Positions 8,091 through 17,123 of a stretch of 64,000 nt of DNA are shown here, in pieces. Positions within the stretch are counted from its first letter, which is position 1, and each line of letters starts with the position of its first letter. Source of the DNA: Microbacterium schleiferi (GTDB lineage: Bacteria; Actinomycetota; Actinomycetes; Actinomycetales; Microbacteriaceae). The DNA is taken from positions 1 through 64,000 of the forward strand of contig NZ_JAJGNI010000009.1 in the NCBI RefSeq assembly GCF_020781975.1, written 5' to 3'. The position numbers and the translations under genes were made by a program. The notes beneath the pieces were generated by a model that was not told where the DNA came from, did not search any database, and saw nothing but the letters and a program-made list of their open reading frames with translations.

Positions 8091-9206
8091 GTGAGTGGGC
8101 TCTTGCGCTCAGCCTGGGAGGCGCCGAGCGCCGTGCCGCCGCCGCCACGTCGGGTATGGCGGGACTGGGTGCTGTTCGCCCTCGTCGCCGTGCTCGTGGT
8201 CGTGGAAGGCGTGTTCACCCCCGACCTCGTGAACCCACTTCTGTCGACGGCGGTGGTCCTCGCGGTCACGCCGACGCTGCTGTGGCGTCGCACTCAGCCG
8301 CTGTGGATGCTCTGCATCGTCCTACTGCCGATCGACATCGTGCTTCCGGTGGCGAGCCTCACGACCAGCCTGTTCCTGATGGTGATCGTCTACGCCCTGT
8401 TCCGCTGGGCGTCGGGGCGCGACCTCGTGATCGGCTCGGTGCTCGTGATCGCGAGCCTCAGTCTCACCTTCGTGCGAGGCGGGGGACTTCTCGAGCTGGT
8501 CGGCGGATTCGCCCTCCTGCTCGTGTCGGTCCTGCTCGGCATGGCGTTTCGCTACCGCGCCGGCGCCCGTCTGCGCCTGCTGGAACGCATCCGCATGCAC
8601 GAACGGGAGCAGCTCGCCCGTGACCTGCACGACACCGTCGCGCACCACGTCACGGCGATCGCGATCCGCGCGCAGGCGGGCACCGCGGTCGCACCGCACG
8701 ACCCGTCCGCGGCGCAGGACGCGCTCCGCGTGATCGAGACCGAGGCGGCCAAGACCCTGCGCGAGCTGCGGTCGATGGTGCGCGTGCTGCGAGACGGTGA
8801 GACGGCCGAGCTCGCCCCGAGTCCCGGCCTCGGCGACATCGCACAGCTCGCGACCACCACGCCCGGCGGCGTCGTGGTCGAGGTCGCTGTCAGCGAGACC
8901 GAGGTGAGCATCCCTCCGCCCGTTGCCGCCGCGGTGTTCCGCATCGCGCAGGAGTCAGTGACCAACGCCCTCCGTCACTCCCGTCACCTGACCCGGGTCG
9001 AGGTGGTCGCCGTGGCCGACGAGACCGGCGTGCGACTGAGCGTCGTCAACGACGGCGACCTGGCGGCGCCGCCCGCGCCCGGCTTCGGCCTCATCGGCAT
9101 GAGCGAGCGCGCGGCCCTGCTGGGCGGCACCTGCGAAGCCGGCCCGCGACCGGACGGCGGGTGGGCTGTGACCGCGACCCTCCCTCGTGTTGGATGGGCT
9201 CCGTGA
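8091..9206 (+). CDS. NarL-type sensor histidine kinase
   Basis: A 371-residue membrane sensor kinase. It has about six transmembrane helices in residues 25-155 and no large extracellular domain. A HisKA_3 dimerisation domain with the phospho-acceptor His180 in ARDLHDTVAHHVTAIAI follows. The HATPase domain shows FRIAQESVTNALRHS (N box), VNDGD and GFGLIGMSERAALLGG (G boxes). This is the DesK/NarX-like class that pairs with LuxR-type regulators, and the partner gene overlaps it by 4 bases. The GTG at 8091 is chosen because it lies six bases after TATCCT and no ribosome site is present. The sensed signal is unknown; a membrane stress is common for this class. Neighbouring DUF2306 and MFS exporter genes are candidate targets. 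Confidence 0.93.
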   Translation: MSGLLRSAWEAPSAVPPPPRRVWRDWVLFALVAVLVVVEGVFTPDLVNPLLSTAVVLAVTPTLLWRRTQPLWMLCIVLLPIDIVLPVASLTTSLFLMVIVYALFRWASGRDLVIGSVLVIASLSLTFVRGGGLLELVGGFALLLVSVLLGMAFRYRAGARLRLLERIRMHEREQLARDLHDTVAHHVTAIAIRAQAGTAVAPHDPSAAQDALRVIETEAAKTLRELRSMVRVLRDGETAELAPSPGLGDIAQLATTTPGGVVVEVAVSETEVSIPPPVAAAVFRIAQESVTNALRHSRHLTRVEVVAVADETGVRLSVVNDGDLAAPPAPGFGLIGMSERAALLGGTCEAGPRPDGGWAVTATLPRVGWAP

Positions 9207-9871
9207 CCATCCGCGTGCTCATCGCCGACGATCAGGAGCTCGTGCGCACGGGACTCAGCATGATCCTCGACGCACAGCCCGATATCGAGGTCGTCGGGCA
9301 GGCATCCGACGGCAACCAAGCTGTCGCGCTGGCGCGCCGGCTGCGTCCGGACGTGTGCCTCTTCGACATCCGGATGCCGGGCCTCGACGGCATCCAGGCG
9401 ACCCGCATTCTCGCCGGTCCCGACATCCAGGACCCGATGGCGGTGGTCATCATCACCACCTTCGACCTCGACGAATACGTGTTCGACGCGCTGCGGGCAG
9501 GAGCCAAGGGATTCCTCCTCAAGGATGCCGGGTCAGAACTGCTCGCCCAGGCGATCCGCGCCGCCGCGAACGGTGACGCCCTGATCGCCCCGAACGTCAC
9601 AGTGCGGCTGCTGCACGCCTTCAGCGGTGCCGCCCCGTCGCCGGTTCCGCAGCCGATCGAACCGCTCACCGAGCGTGAGGAGCAGGTGCTCGCCGACGTC
9701 GCGCGCGGGCTCAGCAACAGTGAGATCGCGACGAACCTCTACATCACCCTCAGCACCGTCAAGACGCACATCGCGAGCCTCATGACCAAGCTCGGTGCCC
9801 GCAACCGCGTCGAGATCGCGATCTGGGCACACCAGACGGGGCGGATGCGCGACCAGAGTCCCCGTCCGTAA
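9203..9871 (+). CDS. LuxR/NarL-family response regulator
   Basis: A 222-residue two-domain regulator. The receiver domain begins VTIRVLIADDQELVRTG, with acidic residues Asp9/Asp10, the phospho-acceptor Asp55 in VCLFDIRMPG and the conserved Lys in GFLLKDAG near 105. A linker of about 20 residues leads to a LuxR-type helix-turn-helix (LTEREEQVLADVARGLSNSE, then LSTVKTHIASLMTKLGARNR). The GTG at 9203 overlaps the kinase stop codon by 4 bases (GTGA), giving tight coupling; an ATG nine bases upstream is the alternative. It is the cognate regulator of the kinase just upstream. Likely targets are nearby, such as the MFS exporter at 10042, but this is inference. Confidence 0.95.
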   Translation: MTIRVLIADDQELVRTGLSMILDAQPDIEVVGQASDGNQAVALARRLRPDVCLFDIRMPGLDGIQATRILAGPDIQDPMAVVIITTFDLDEYVFDALRAGAKGFLLKDAGSELLAQAIRAAANGDALIAPNVTVRLLHAFSGAAPSPVPQPIEPLTEREEQVLADVARGLSNSEIATNLYITLSTVKTHIASLMTKLGARNRVEIAIWAHQTGRMRDQSPRP

Positions 9872-9914
9872 GGTCCCGACGACGTTCCTCCGCGCGAGGA
9901 GGCCTGCGGTACGT

Positions 9915-10000
9915 GTGGCCAACTCCTCACATCCGCGGGCGGCGCGGGAGTCCTGCGCGCCGGATGCCGTGCCGGGCCGCGGTATTGAGGAGTTGGCGAC
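9915..10000. repeat. 86-bp repeat with terminal inverted repeats, copy 1
   Basis: The left end GTGGCCAACTCCTCA and the right end TGAGGAGTTGGCGAC are inverted repeats matching at 14 of 15 positions. The centre carries CCGGATGC. The length of 86 bases and the same ends and centre recur at 16132-16217 and 16307-16393. It lies between the response regulator and the MFS gene. Such a structure suggests a REP-like or non-autonomous mobile sequence. Confidence 0.8.
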
Positions 10001-10029
10001 GGATGCCGATGCCGCCGACCGAGCATCGC

Positions 10030-10035
10030 TAGTGT
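10030..10035 (+). promoter_or_regulatory. -10 hexamer, leaderless start of MFS gene
   Basis: TAGTGT followed by six bases and GTG 10042. No ribosome site is present, so the transcript probably begins at the start codon. Confidence 0.5.
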
Positions 10036-10041
10036 TGTCGC

Positions 10042-11631
10042 GTGACCGACGCCGCAGCATCCGTGCCCGCCACCCCCGCCGCGCCGCCGCGGCCGAAACT
10101 CGTGCTGACGGCGCTGATCCTCGGCGCGCTGGTGTGCAACATCAACCTCGCCGCCGCGAACATCGCCCTCCCCGACATCGGGGATGCGTTCGGCGCGGGG
10201 CAGACCGCGCTCAACCTCGTCGCCGTGGGCTGCTCGCTGGGCCTCGCGATGTCGGTCCTCTACCTCGGCGCCGTCGCCGACCGGTACGGACGCAAGCAGC
10301 TGCTCGTCCTCGGCCTCGGCCTCACGGTGGTCATCAGCTTCGTCGCCGCGTTCTCGGCATCCGTCGAGATGCTCATCGTCGCGCGCATCCTCACCGGAAT
10401 CGCCGCCGGCATGGCCTACCCCGTGACCCTCTCGCTCATCACCGCCCTGTGGGGACCGGGCAAGCAGCGCACCCTCGCGATCGCGCTGTGGTCGGCGGTC
10501 AGCGCCACCGCGACCGTCGTCGGATCGGTGCTCGCCGGCGTACTGCTGCTGTGGTTCTGGTGGGGCTCGGCGTTCCTGCTCGCCGTCCCCTTCGCCCTCG
10601 CCGGATTCATCCTCGTGTGGATGTTCGTGCCCAGCCACGTCGCCGAGAACAACGAGAAGGTCGACCACCTCGGCGGTGTGATCTCGGTGTTCATGATCGG
10701 TTCGATCGTGCTCGGGCTCTCGACCGTGTTCGTGCCCGACACCGCCACGTTCGGGCTCATCCTGCTGATCGCCGCTGTCGTGCTGCTGGGTCTGTTCGGG
10801 TGGCGCCAGGCGACGGCATCCTCGCCCCTCTACGACCTGCGCGTCGCGCGGCGCCGAATGTTCTGGGCGCCCGCGACCGGCGGCATGATCGTCTTCGGAT
10901 CGCTCATGGGGGCGATGTTCGTCGGGCAGCAGTTCCAGCAGAACATCCTCGGGTACTCCACCCTGGATGCCTCCCTCTCGATCGTGCCCGCCGGTGTCGG
11001 CCTGCTGCTGGTCGCGCCGCAGTCCGCGAAGCTCGTCCTCACCCGCGGATCGCGCTTCACGATGATGATCGGCTACCTGTTCGTGCTGTTCGGGTTCATC
11101 ACGATGCTCTTCTGGAACGAGACCACCCCGTTCTGGTACGTCTCGATCGCCTACCTCGTGATCGGGATCGGCGCGGGGTTCGCGATGACCCCGGCATCCC
11201 GGGCGATCACCGAATCGACCCCGGTTCGCCGCGTCGGGATGGCCTCTGCCACCGCCGACCTGCAGCGAGACCTCGGCGGATCGATCATGCAGGGCGTGCT
11301 CGGCGCCATCCTCGCCGCCGGCTTCGCCCACCACTTCGGCAAGCTCATCTCCGAGTCCTCGCAGGCCTCGAGCATCAGCGACCAGGTCGTCGCGGCGCTG
11401 CAGGCCTCGTACGCTTCGGCGCTGCACGTGGCCGACCAGTACCCGCAGTACAAAGACCAGATCCTGACCGCCGCCCGCCAGTCGCTGGAGACCGGGTCGA
11501 TCGCGGCCTACGCCTTCGGCGCGATCGCCATCGCCATCGGCGCCGCGGTCGTCTGGTTCTTCCTCCCGAAGAAGCAGAAGGAACTCGAGCTCGTCGCCTC
11601 CTACGAGAAGGCCGACGCCGACAAGGCCTGA
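10042..11631 (+). CDS. MFS transporter, DHA2 (14-TM drug:H+ antiporter) family
   Basis: A 529-residue major facilitator with about 14 hydrophobic helices, as in the EmrB/QacA (DHA2) group that exports lipophilic drugs in exchange for protons. Motif A is seen as GAVADRYGRKQLLVLG after helix 2, and a motif-C-like segment LWSAVSATATVVGSVLAGVLL in helix 5. The extended C-terminal region includes an extracellular loop (about 425-490) before the last helix. The GTG start follows TAGTGT by six bases. It lies downstream of a two-component system and an 86-bp repeat, and is convergent with vapBC. The exported compound is unknown. Confidence 0.9.
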   Translation: MTDAAASVPATPAAPPRPKLVLTALILGALVCNINLAAANIALPDIGDAFGAGQTALNLVAVGCSLGLAMSVLYLGAVADRYGRKQLLVLGLGLTVVISFVAAFSASVEMLIVARILTGIAAGMAYPVTLSLITALWGPGKQRTLAIALWSAVSATATVVGSVLAGVLLLWFWWGSAFLLAVPFALAGFILVWMFVPSHVAENNEKVDHLGGVISVFMIGSIVLGLSTVFVPDTATFGLILLIAAVVLLGLFGWRQATASSPLYDLRVARRRMFWAPATGGMIVFGSLMGAMFVGQQFQQNILGYSTLDASLSIVPAGVGLLLVAPQSAKLVLTRGSRFTMMIGYLFVLFGFITMLFWNETTPFWYVSIAYLVIGIGAGFAMTPASRAITESTPVRRVGMASATADLQRDLGGSIMQGVLGAILAAGFAHHFGKLISESSQASSISDQVVAALQASYASALHVADQYPQYKDQILTAARQSLETGSIAAYAFGAIAIAIGAAVVWFFLPKKQKELELVASYEKADADKA

Positions 11632-11671
11632 GCCGGATGCGGCGGCGGGCGAGGCCACGGTACATTCATTT

Positions 11672-11711
11672 GCCGCAAACTGTGGGGCGAGCGGGCCAGT
11701 TGCGGCGTGTT
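11672..11711 (+). terminator. hairpin after the MFS gene
   Basis: Imperfect stem GCCGCAAACTG paired with CAGTTGCGGC around a 14-base loop, about 40 bases past the MFS stop. It has no clear T-run. A second TTGCGGCAA copy follows at about 11710-11720, offering an alternative pairing. Confidence 0.4.
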
Positions 11712-11726
11712 GCGGCAAGTGAGCGG

Positions 11727-11774
11727 AGCGGGGTGCGGTGGGAGCGGGGTGCGGTGGGAGCGGGGACCGGGCGG
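11727..11774. repeat. 16-bp tandem repeat, about 2.5 copies
   Basis: Two identical copies of GAGCGGGGTGCGGTGG (11727-11742, 11743-11758) and a partial third, in the gap between the convergent MFS and vapC genes. Confidence 0.7.
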
Positions 11775-11784
11775 GCGGGGGCGG

Positions 11785-12219
11785 TCAGGCCGGGATGATC
11801 GTCACGTGTCGGCGGTCCTCGGGGGCGAGGGAAGCGACCAATCGGGAGTCAAACGTTGCCAGCTGCGCACCTTTTCGGGCGACGAGGTCCACGAGGTGAT
11901 AGTCGGTGACCTGTCGGTGACCGACGAGTGCCGCCACATCGATATGGGGGGCTGCCAGGCTGGAGTCATCCGCAAGGAATCGGTGGAGCGGCAGGGCTCG
12001 CAGCCCTCGCAGGACCTCGAGCGCAGTTGCGGCGGTGAACGTCGCGCCCACGACGACCGGATTGAGCACGAGCCTCACCAGCCCTGCTTCGGTATAGGGC
12101 GTCGTGGCCCACTGTGTGGTGTCGGAGAACCACGCGTGGGCAGCCTGGTAATGGACGTGATCCGGGGAGATGAGCGCGAGCAGGACGTTCACGTCGGGTA
12201 CGGCAAGCGGAATGGTCAT
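11785..12219 (-). CDS. vapC: VapC-type PIN-domain toxin (ribonuclease)
   Basis: A 144-residue PIN domain protein. The four expected acidic residues of the Mg2+-dependent active site are visible: Asp9 (VPDVNVLLAL), Glu44 (YTEAGLVRL), Asp106 (TDYHLVDL) and Asp124 (ATFDSRLV). VapC toxins cleave RNA, often specific tRNAs, when released from their antitoxin. The ATG at 12219 overlaps the stop of the upstream RHH antitoxin by 4 bases (ATGA), the classical antitoxin-first arrangement. The residue pattern fits the TIGR00028 group of mycobacterial-type PIN toxins. All active-site residues are intact, so it is probably functional. Confidence 0.92.
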   Translation of the reverse strand: MTIPLAVPDVNVLLALISPDHVHYQAAHAWFSDTTQWATTPYTEAGLVRLVLNPVVVGATFTAATALEVLRGLRALPLHRFLADDSSLAAPHIDVAALVGHRQVTDYHLVDLVARKGAQLATFDSRLVASLAPEDRRHVTIIPA

Positions 12220-12440
12220 GCGACGTCGTCGCGGTGTTCGGCGACCAGCTCATCGGTGATGACGTGACTCCCGCCCGCCCGGGGAAGAGTCGGAAACCCC
12301 TGGGGAATACGGGGGGCTTCTGCGCCGAGGCCGCGTCGCGCCAGCTCCGAGACAGCTGCACCGAGCGACTGATCGGTCTGTGCAGCAAGCGCGCGTGCCG
12401 CACGGAGCACGGTGTCGTCGATGTCGAGAGTCGTGCGCAT
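12216..12440 (-). CDS. vapB: VapB-type ribbon-helix-helix antitoxin
   Basis: A 74-residue protein starting with a beta-strand and two helices (MRTTLDIDDTVLRAARALAA, then SLGAAVSELARRGL), the ribbon-helix-helix DNA-binding fold of VapB antitoxins. The C-terminal half, rich in Pro and charged residues, would wrap the toxin. It is coupled to vapC by a 4-base overlap. The start ATG lies six bases after TAGAAT (12447-12452), so the message is probably leaderless. An array of five octamers lies just upstream and may be the operator through which the VapBC complex represses itself. Confidence 0.88.
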   Translation of the reverse strand: MRTTLDIDDTVLRAARALAAQTDQSLGAAVSELARRGLGAEAPRIPQGFPTLPRAGGSHVITDELVAEHRDDVA

Positions 12441-12446
12441 GGCCCC

Positions 12447-12452
12447 ATTCTA
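12447..12452 (-). promoter_or_regulatory. -10 hexamer of vapBC
   Basis: On the minus strand TAGAAT, six bases, then ATG 12440. With a 17-base spacer the -35 region falls inside the octamer array at 12461-12500. Confidence 0.5.
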
Positions 12453-12460
12453 CGAGCAGC

Positions 12461-12500
12461 GCATCAGCGCATCAACGCATCAACGCATCAACGCATCGAT
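12461..12500 (-). repeat. octamer array (5 x 8 bp) over the vapBC promoter
   Basis: Five consecutive octamers read GCATCAGC, GCATCAAC three times, then GCATCGAT on the plus strand. They begin 21 bases upstream of the vapB start and cover the expected -35 region. Either a set of VapBC operator sites or a slippage-prone tract able to alter promoter spacing. Confidence 0.7.
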
Positions 12501-12541
12501 TCTGCGAACGTCGCGGGGAGGCGACCGGGATGCGGCGGGGG

Positions 12542-12574
12542 CGTTTCGTCTCGCTTCGCTCGCTCAACGACCGG
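12542..12574. repeat. dispersed 33-bp repeat, copy 2
   Basis: 31 of 33 bases match 2172-2204. It lies between the vapBC promoter and the end of the UvrA-like gene. Confidence 0.75.
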
Positions 12575-12592
12575 GGAGCGACCGGGCGGATC

Positions 12593-14953
<2,361 letters not shown>

Positions 14954-14959
14954 GAGCAC

Positions 14960-14965
14960 ACGCTA
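14960..14965 (-). promoter_or_regulatory. -10 hexamer of the UvrA-like gene, overlapping the IS target site
   Basis: Minus strand TAGCGT, six bases (GTGCTC), then ATG 14953. The first bases of this hexamer belong to the duplicated target GCTAGC (14962-14967), so the insertion left the -10 intact but replaced everything upstream, including the -35, with IS sequence. Confidence 0.45.
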
Positions 14966-14967
14966 GC
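14962..14967. repeat. 6-bp target-site duplication, left copy
   Basis: GCTAGC directly abutting the left end of the IS481 element; identical to 16068-16073 and matching the NCTAGN target known for IS481. Confidence 0.85.
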
Positions 14968-16067
14968 TGTGATGTCCAGGGACGTTGTTTCGGCGACACG
15001 GCCCTGAGCTGCTGAGAGGCGAAGACCTCCGGTTGTGAAGTGGAGCTGTTCAAGGAACCGCTTCACGAACCAGGAGGCCTTCGTGTCCCACGCTAACGCT
15101 GCTCTGACTCCTCGTGCTCGTCTTCGGTTGGCGCGCCTGATCGTCGATGACGGCTGGCCGCCGTCTGTAGCGGCGAAGATGTTCATGGTCTCGAGCGTCA
15201 CGGCCCGGAAGTGGGCGGCCCGGTTCCGCGCCGAGGGCGTGTCAGGGATGCAGGACCGGTCCAGTCGTCCGCGCTCGATGCCGTCGAAGACGCCGCTGCT
15301 CGTCGTCAAGCAGATCGTCAAAGCGCGCTGGCGGCGCCGGCTCGGGCCCGTCCAGATCGCCGGCGAGCTCGACCTGCCGCCGTCGACCGTTCACGCGGTG
15401 CTGGTGCGCTGCCGTATCAACCGGCTGTCGCGGATCGACCGGGTTACCGGGGAACCGATCCGACGCTACGAGCACGACCATCCCGGCTCCCTGATCCACG
15501 TCGACGTCACCAAGTTCGGCAACATCCCCGACGGCGGCGGACACCGCTTCCTCGGCCGCGCGCAGGGCACCCGGAACCGGCACGCGATGGCCCGCGTGAA
15601 CCGCAACACTCGTTACCAGCCTCGGCTCGGGATCGGTTACCTCCACACCGTCGTCGACGACCACTCCCGCGTCGCCTACGTCGAGATGCACGCCGACGAA
15701 CGATCCGACACCGCGATCGGTGTCCTGCGCCGCGCGGTCGCTTGGTTCGCTGAACGGGGCGTCGCCGTCGAGCGGGTGTTGTCCGATAACGGCCCCGCCT
15801 ACCGCTCCCACGCCTGGCGAGAGGCCTGCTCCGAGCTCCGCATCCGCCACAAACGCACCCGCCCTTACCGACCCCAGACAAACGGGAAGATCGAGCGCTT
15901 CCACCGCACCCTCGGCGACGGCTGGGCCTACGCGAAGCTCTACACGTCAGAGACCGAGCGGCGCGACGCCCTACCGGGCTGGATCCACTTCTACAATCAC
16001 CACAGGCGCCACTCCGCGATCGGCGGGACGCCGATCAGCAGGCTCAACAACCTGTCTGGACATCACA
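14968..16067 (+). mobile_element. IS481-family insertion sequence, complete, 1100 bp
   Basis: The left end TGTGATGTCCAG is matched in inverted orientation by the right end CTGGACATCACA; with a gap, similarity continues into GTTGTT/AACAAC, giving imperfect inverted repeats of about 25 bp. Both ends abut a GCTAGC direct repeat, so the boundaries are exact and the length is 1100 bp. The transposase is intact. The element sits in the promoter region of the UvrA-like gene, transcribed away from it. The perfect duplication and intact frame suggest a fairly recent insertion. Confidence 0.93.
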
Positions 16068-16072
16068 GCTAG
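15083..16072 (+). CDS. IS481-family DDE transposase
   Basis: A 329-residue transposase. Residues 1-60 form a helix-turn-helix region (LTPRARLRLARLIVDDGWPP, then VSSVTARKWAARFRAEG). A second HTH lies at about 70-115, and an rve-type integrase core carries the catalytic triad Asp141 (LIHVDVTKFG), Asp235 (VLSDNGPAY) and Glu271 (KIERFHRTL). The GTG start at 15083 has AGGAGG 5 bases upstream; an earlier in-frame ATG has no such site. The last sense codons read through the right inverted repeat, and the TAG stop (16070-16072) lies outside the element, in the target-site duplication. Thus the CTAG of the target supplies the stop codon. Confidence 0.95.
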   Translation: MSHANAALTPRARLRLARLIVDDGWPPSVAAKMFMVSSVTARKWAARFRAEGVSGMQDRSSRPRSMPSKTPLLVVKQIVKARWRRRLGPVQIAGELDLPPSTVHAVLVRCRINRLSRIDRVTGEPIRRYEHDHPGSLIHVDVTKFGNIPDGGGHRFLGRAQGTRNRHAMARVNRNTRYQPRLGIGYLHTVVDDHSRVAYVEMHADERSDTAIGVLRRAVAWFAERGVAVERVLSDNGPAYRSHAWREACSELRIRHKRTRPYRPQTNGKIERFHRTLGDGWAYAKLYTSETERRDALPGWIHFYNHHRRHSAIGGTPISRLNNLSGHHS

Positions 16073-16073
16073 C
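16068..16073. repeat. 6-bp target-site duplication, right copy
   Basis: GCTAGC abutting the right end of the IS481 element; includes the transposase stop codon TAG. Confidence 0.85.
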
Positions 16074-16131
16074 GGGATGCCGCGACATCCGTCTTCTCGA
16101 TTCGTGACGGCATCCGTGCGAGTCATCGGCT

Positions 16132-16217
16132 GTGGCCAACTCAGCAAGAACGGCGGGCGAGCCGGATGCCAGGCGTGGCGTCGCGCGAGCTCGGCCCGGA
16201 AATGAGGAGTTAGCGAC
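16132..16217. repeat. 86-bp repeat with terminal inverted repeats, copy 2
   Basis: Begins GTGGCCAACTC, has CCGGATGC in the middle and ends TGAGGAGTTAGCGAC. Exactly the length of copy 1 at 9915-10000. Confidence 0.78.
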
Positions 16218-16306
16218 ACCGGCGTGCCGGGCCGAACCGGTCAGGCGAGAGAGCCGGGCGGCATCCGACCTTGGGATTCGTGTCGGCTCGGCTCCGTCGT
16301 CGGCCG

Positions 16307-16393
16307 TCGCCAACTCAGTGAGAACGGCGGCAGGAACCGGATGCTGCGCACAGCCGCACAGCAATCCGCCCCGCGGGTGAGGAGTTAGCCACC
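16307..16393. repeat. 87-bp repeat with terminal inverted repeats, copy 3
   Basis: Begins GTCGCCAACTC, has CCGGATGC in the middle and ends TGAGGAGTTAGCCAC. Same orientation as copy 2, from which it is separated by 89 bases. Confidence 0.78.
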
Positions 16394-16415
16394 TCCTCGC
16401 GCCGAGCCGGCGATG

Positions 16416-17123
16416 TCAGAGGCGCGCGATCTCGACCCGAGGGCGCACGGCGATGTCGGTGAGGTGGACGTCGGGGGAGGCGTCCACGAGGAACCGGACC
16501 GTCGCCGCGACCGACGACGGCTTGATGTAACGCTCGGGCTCGTACGGGGTGCCCATTTCGGCCGACTGCGTGCGCAGCATCCCGGTGTCGGTCTGGCCCG
16601 GGGCGAGCGTCACGACCCGCACGCGATGGCGCTGTTCGTCGATGCGCAGCACGTCGGCAAAGCCCCGAAGTGCGTGTTTGGATGCCGTATAGATCGCGTG
16701 ACCGGGAACGGGGCGAGTCCCGGCGCCCGAGCCGATGAACACCACGGTTCCCCGGCTCTCGCGCAGCAACGGCAGCACCTGACGCGTGAGCTCTGCCGGG
16801 GCGAACACGTTGATGGCGAACTGGCGTTCCCAGTCCTCGGGCGTCGCCGATTCCGCCGTGTGGACCGCCGCGATCGCAGCCCCGTGCACCAGGACGTCCA
16901 GGCGCGTGAGCTCTGCCGTGCGGGCAGCGAGGGCTTCGGCATCCGTGATGTCGAGGACCCAGGGCGTGGCACCGGTCTGCCGAGCCAGTTCGCTCAGCGC
17001 ATCGGCGCTGCGTCCGACCGCGATCACGTCGTGGGTGCGCGAGAGCTCCCGCACGATCGCTCCGCCCATGCCGCCGGTGGCTCCCGTCACGAGGGCTTGG
17101 GGGCGAACACCGGATGCGGTCAT
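16416..17123 (-). CDS. short-chain dehydrogenase/reductase
   Basis: A 235-residue SDR oxidoreductase. The cofactor loop TGATGGMG lies at residues 14-21 and an acidic DITDAEA stretch near 58. The catalytic Ser132 (FIGSGAG), Tyr145 and Lys149 (HAIYTASKHAL) are all present, so it should be active with NAD(P)H. The length is slightly below the usual 250. The start ATG 17123 overlaps by 4 bases the stop of the large FAD/NAD(P)-binding gene upstream, so the pair is co-translated. The substrate is unknown; partnership with the flavoprotein suggests a shared oxidoreductive pathway, possibly linked to the divergent ABC importer. Confidence 0.92.
   Translation of the reverse strand: MTASGVRPQALVTGATGGMGGAIVRELSRTHDVIAVGRSADALSELARQTGATPWVLDITDAEALAARTAELTRLDVLVHGAAIAAVHTAESATPEDWERQFAINVFAPAELTRQVLPLLRESRGTVVFIGSGAGTRPVPGHAIYTASKHALRGFADVLRIDEQRHRVRVVTLAPGQTDTGMLRTQSAEMGTPYEPERYIKPSSVAATVRFLVDASPDVHLTDIAVRPRVEIARL

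Larger units (their letters stand above)
16074..16415. other. intergenic region carrying two 86-bp repeats
   Basis: About 340 bases between the IS element and the end of the SDR gene with no credible frame. It is mostly filled by the repeats at 16132-16217 and 16307-16393. The first 60 bases after the IS are the displaced original upstream region of the UvrA-like gene. Confidence 0.6.

Noticed and set aside
9739-11718. Long minus-strand frame (659 codons) opposite the MFS transporter
   Set aside because: Asp/Gly/Arg/His-rich shadow of the transporter; the opposite strand gives a clean 14-helix protein.
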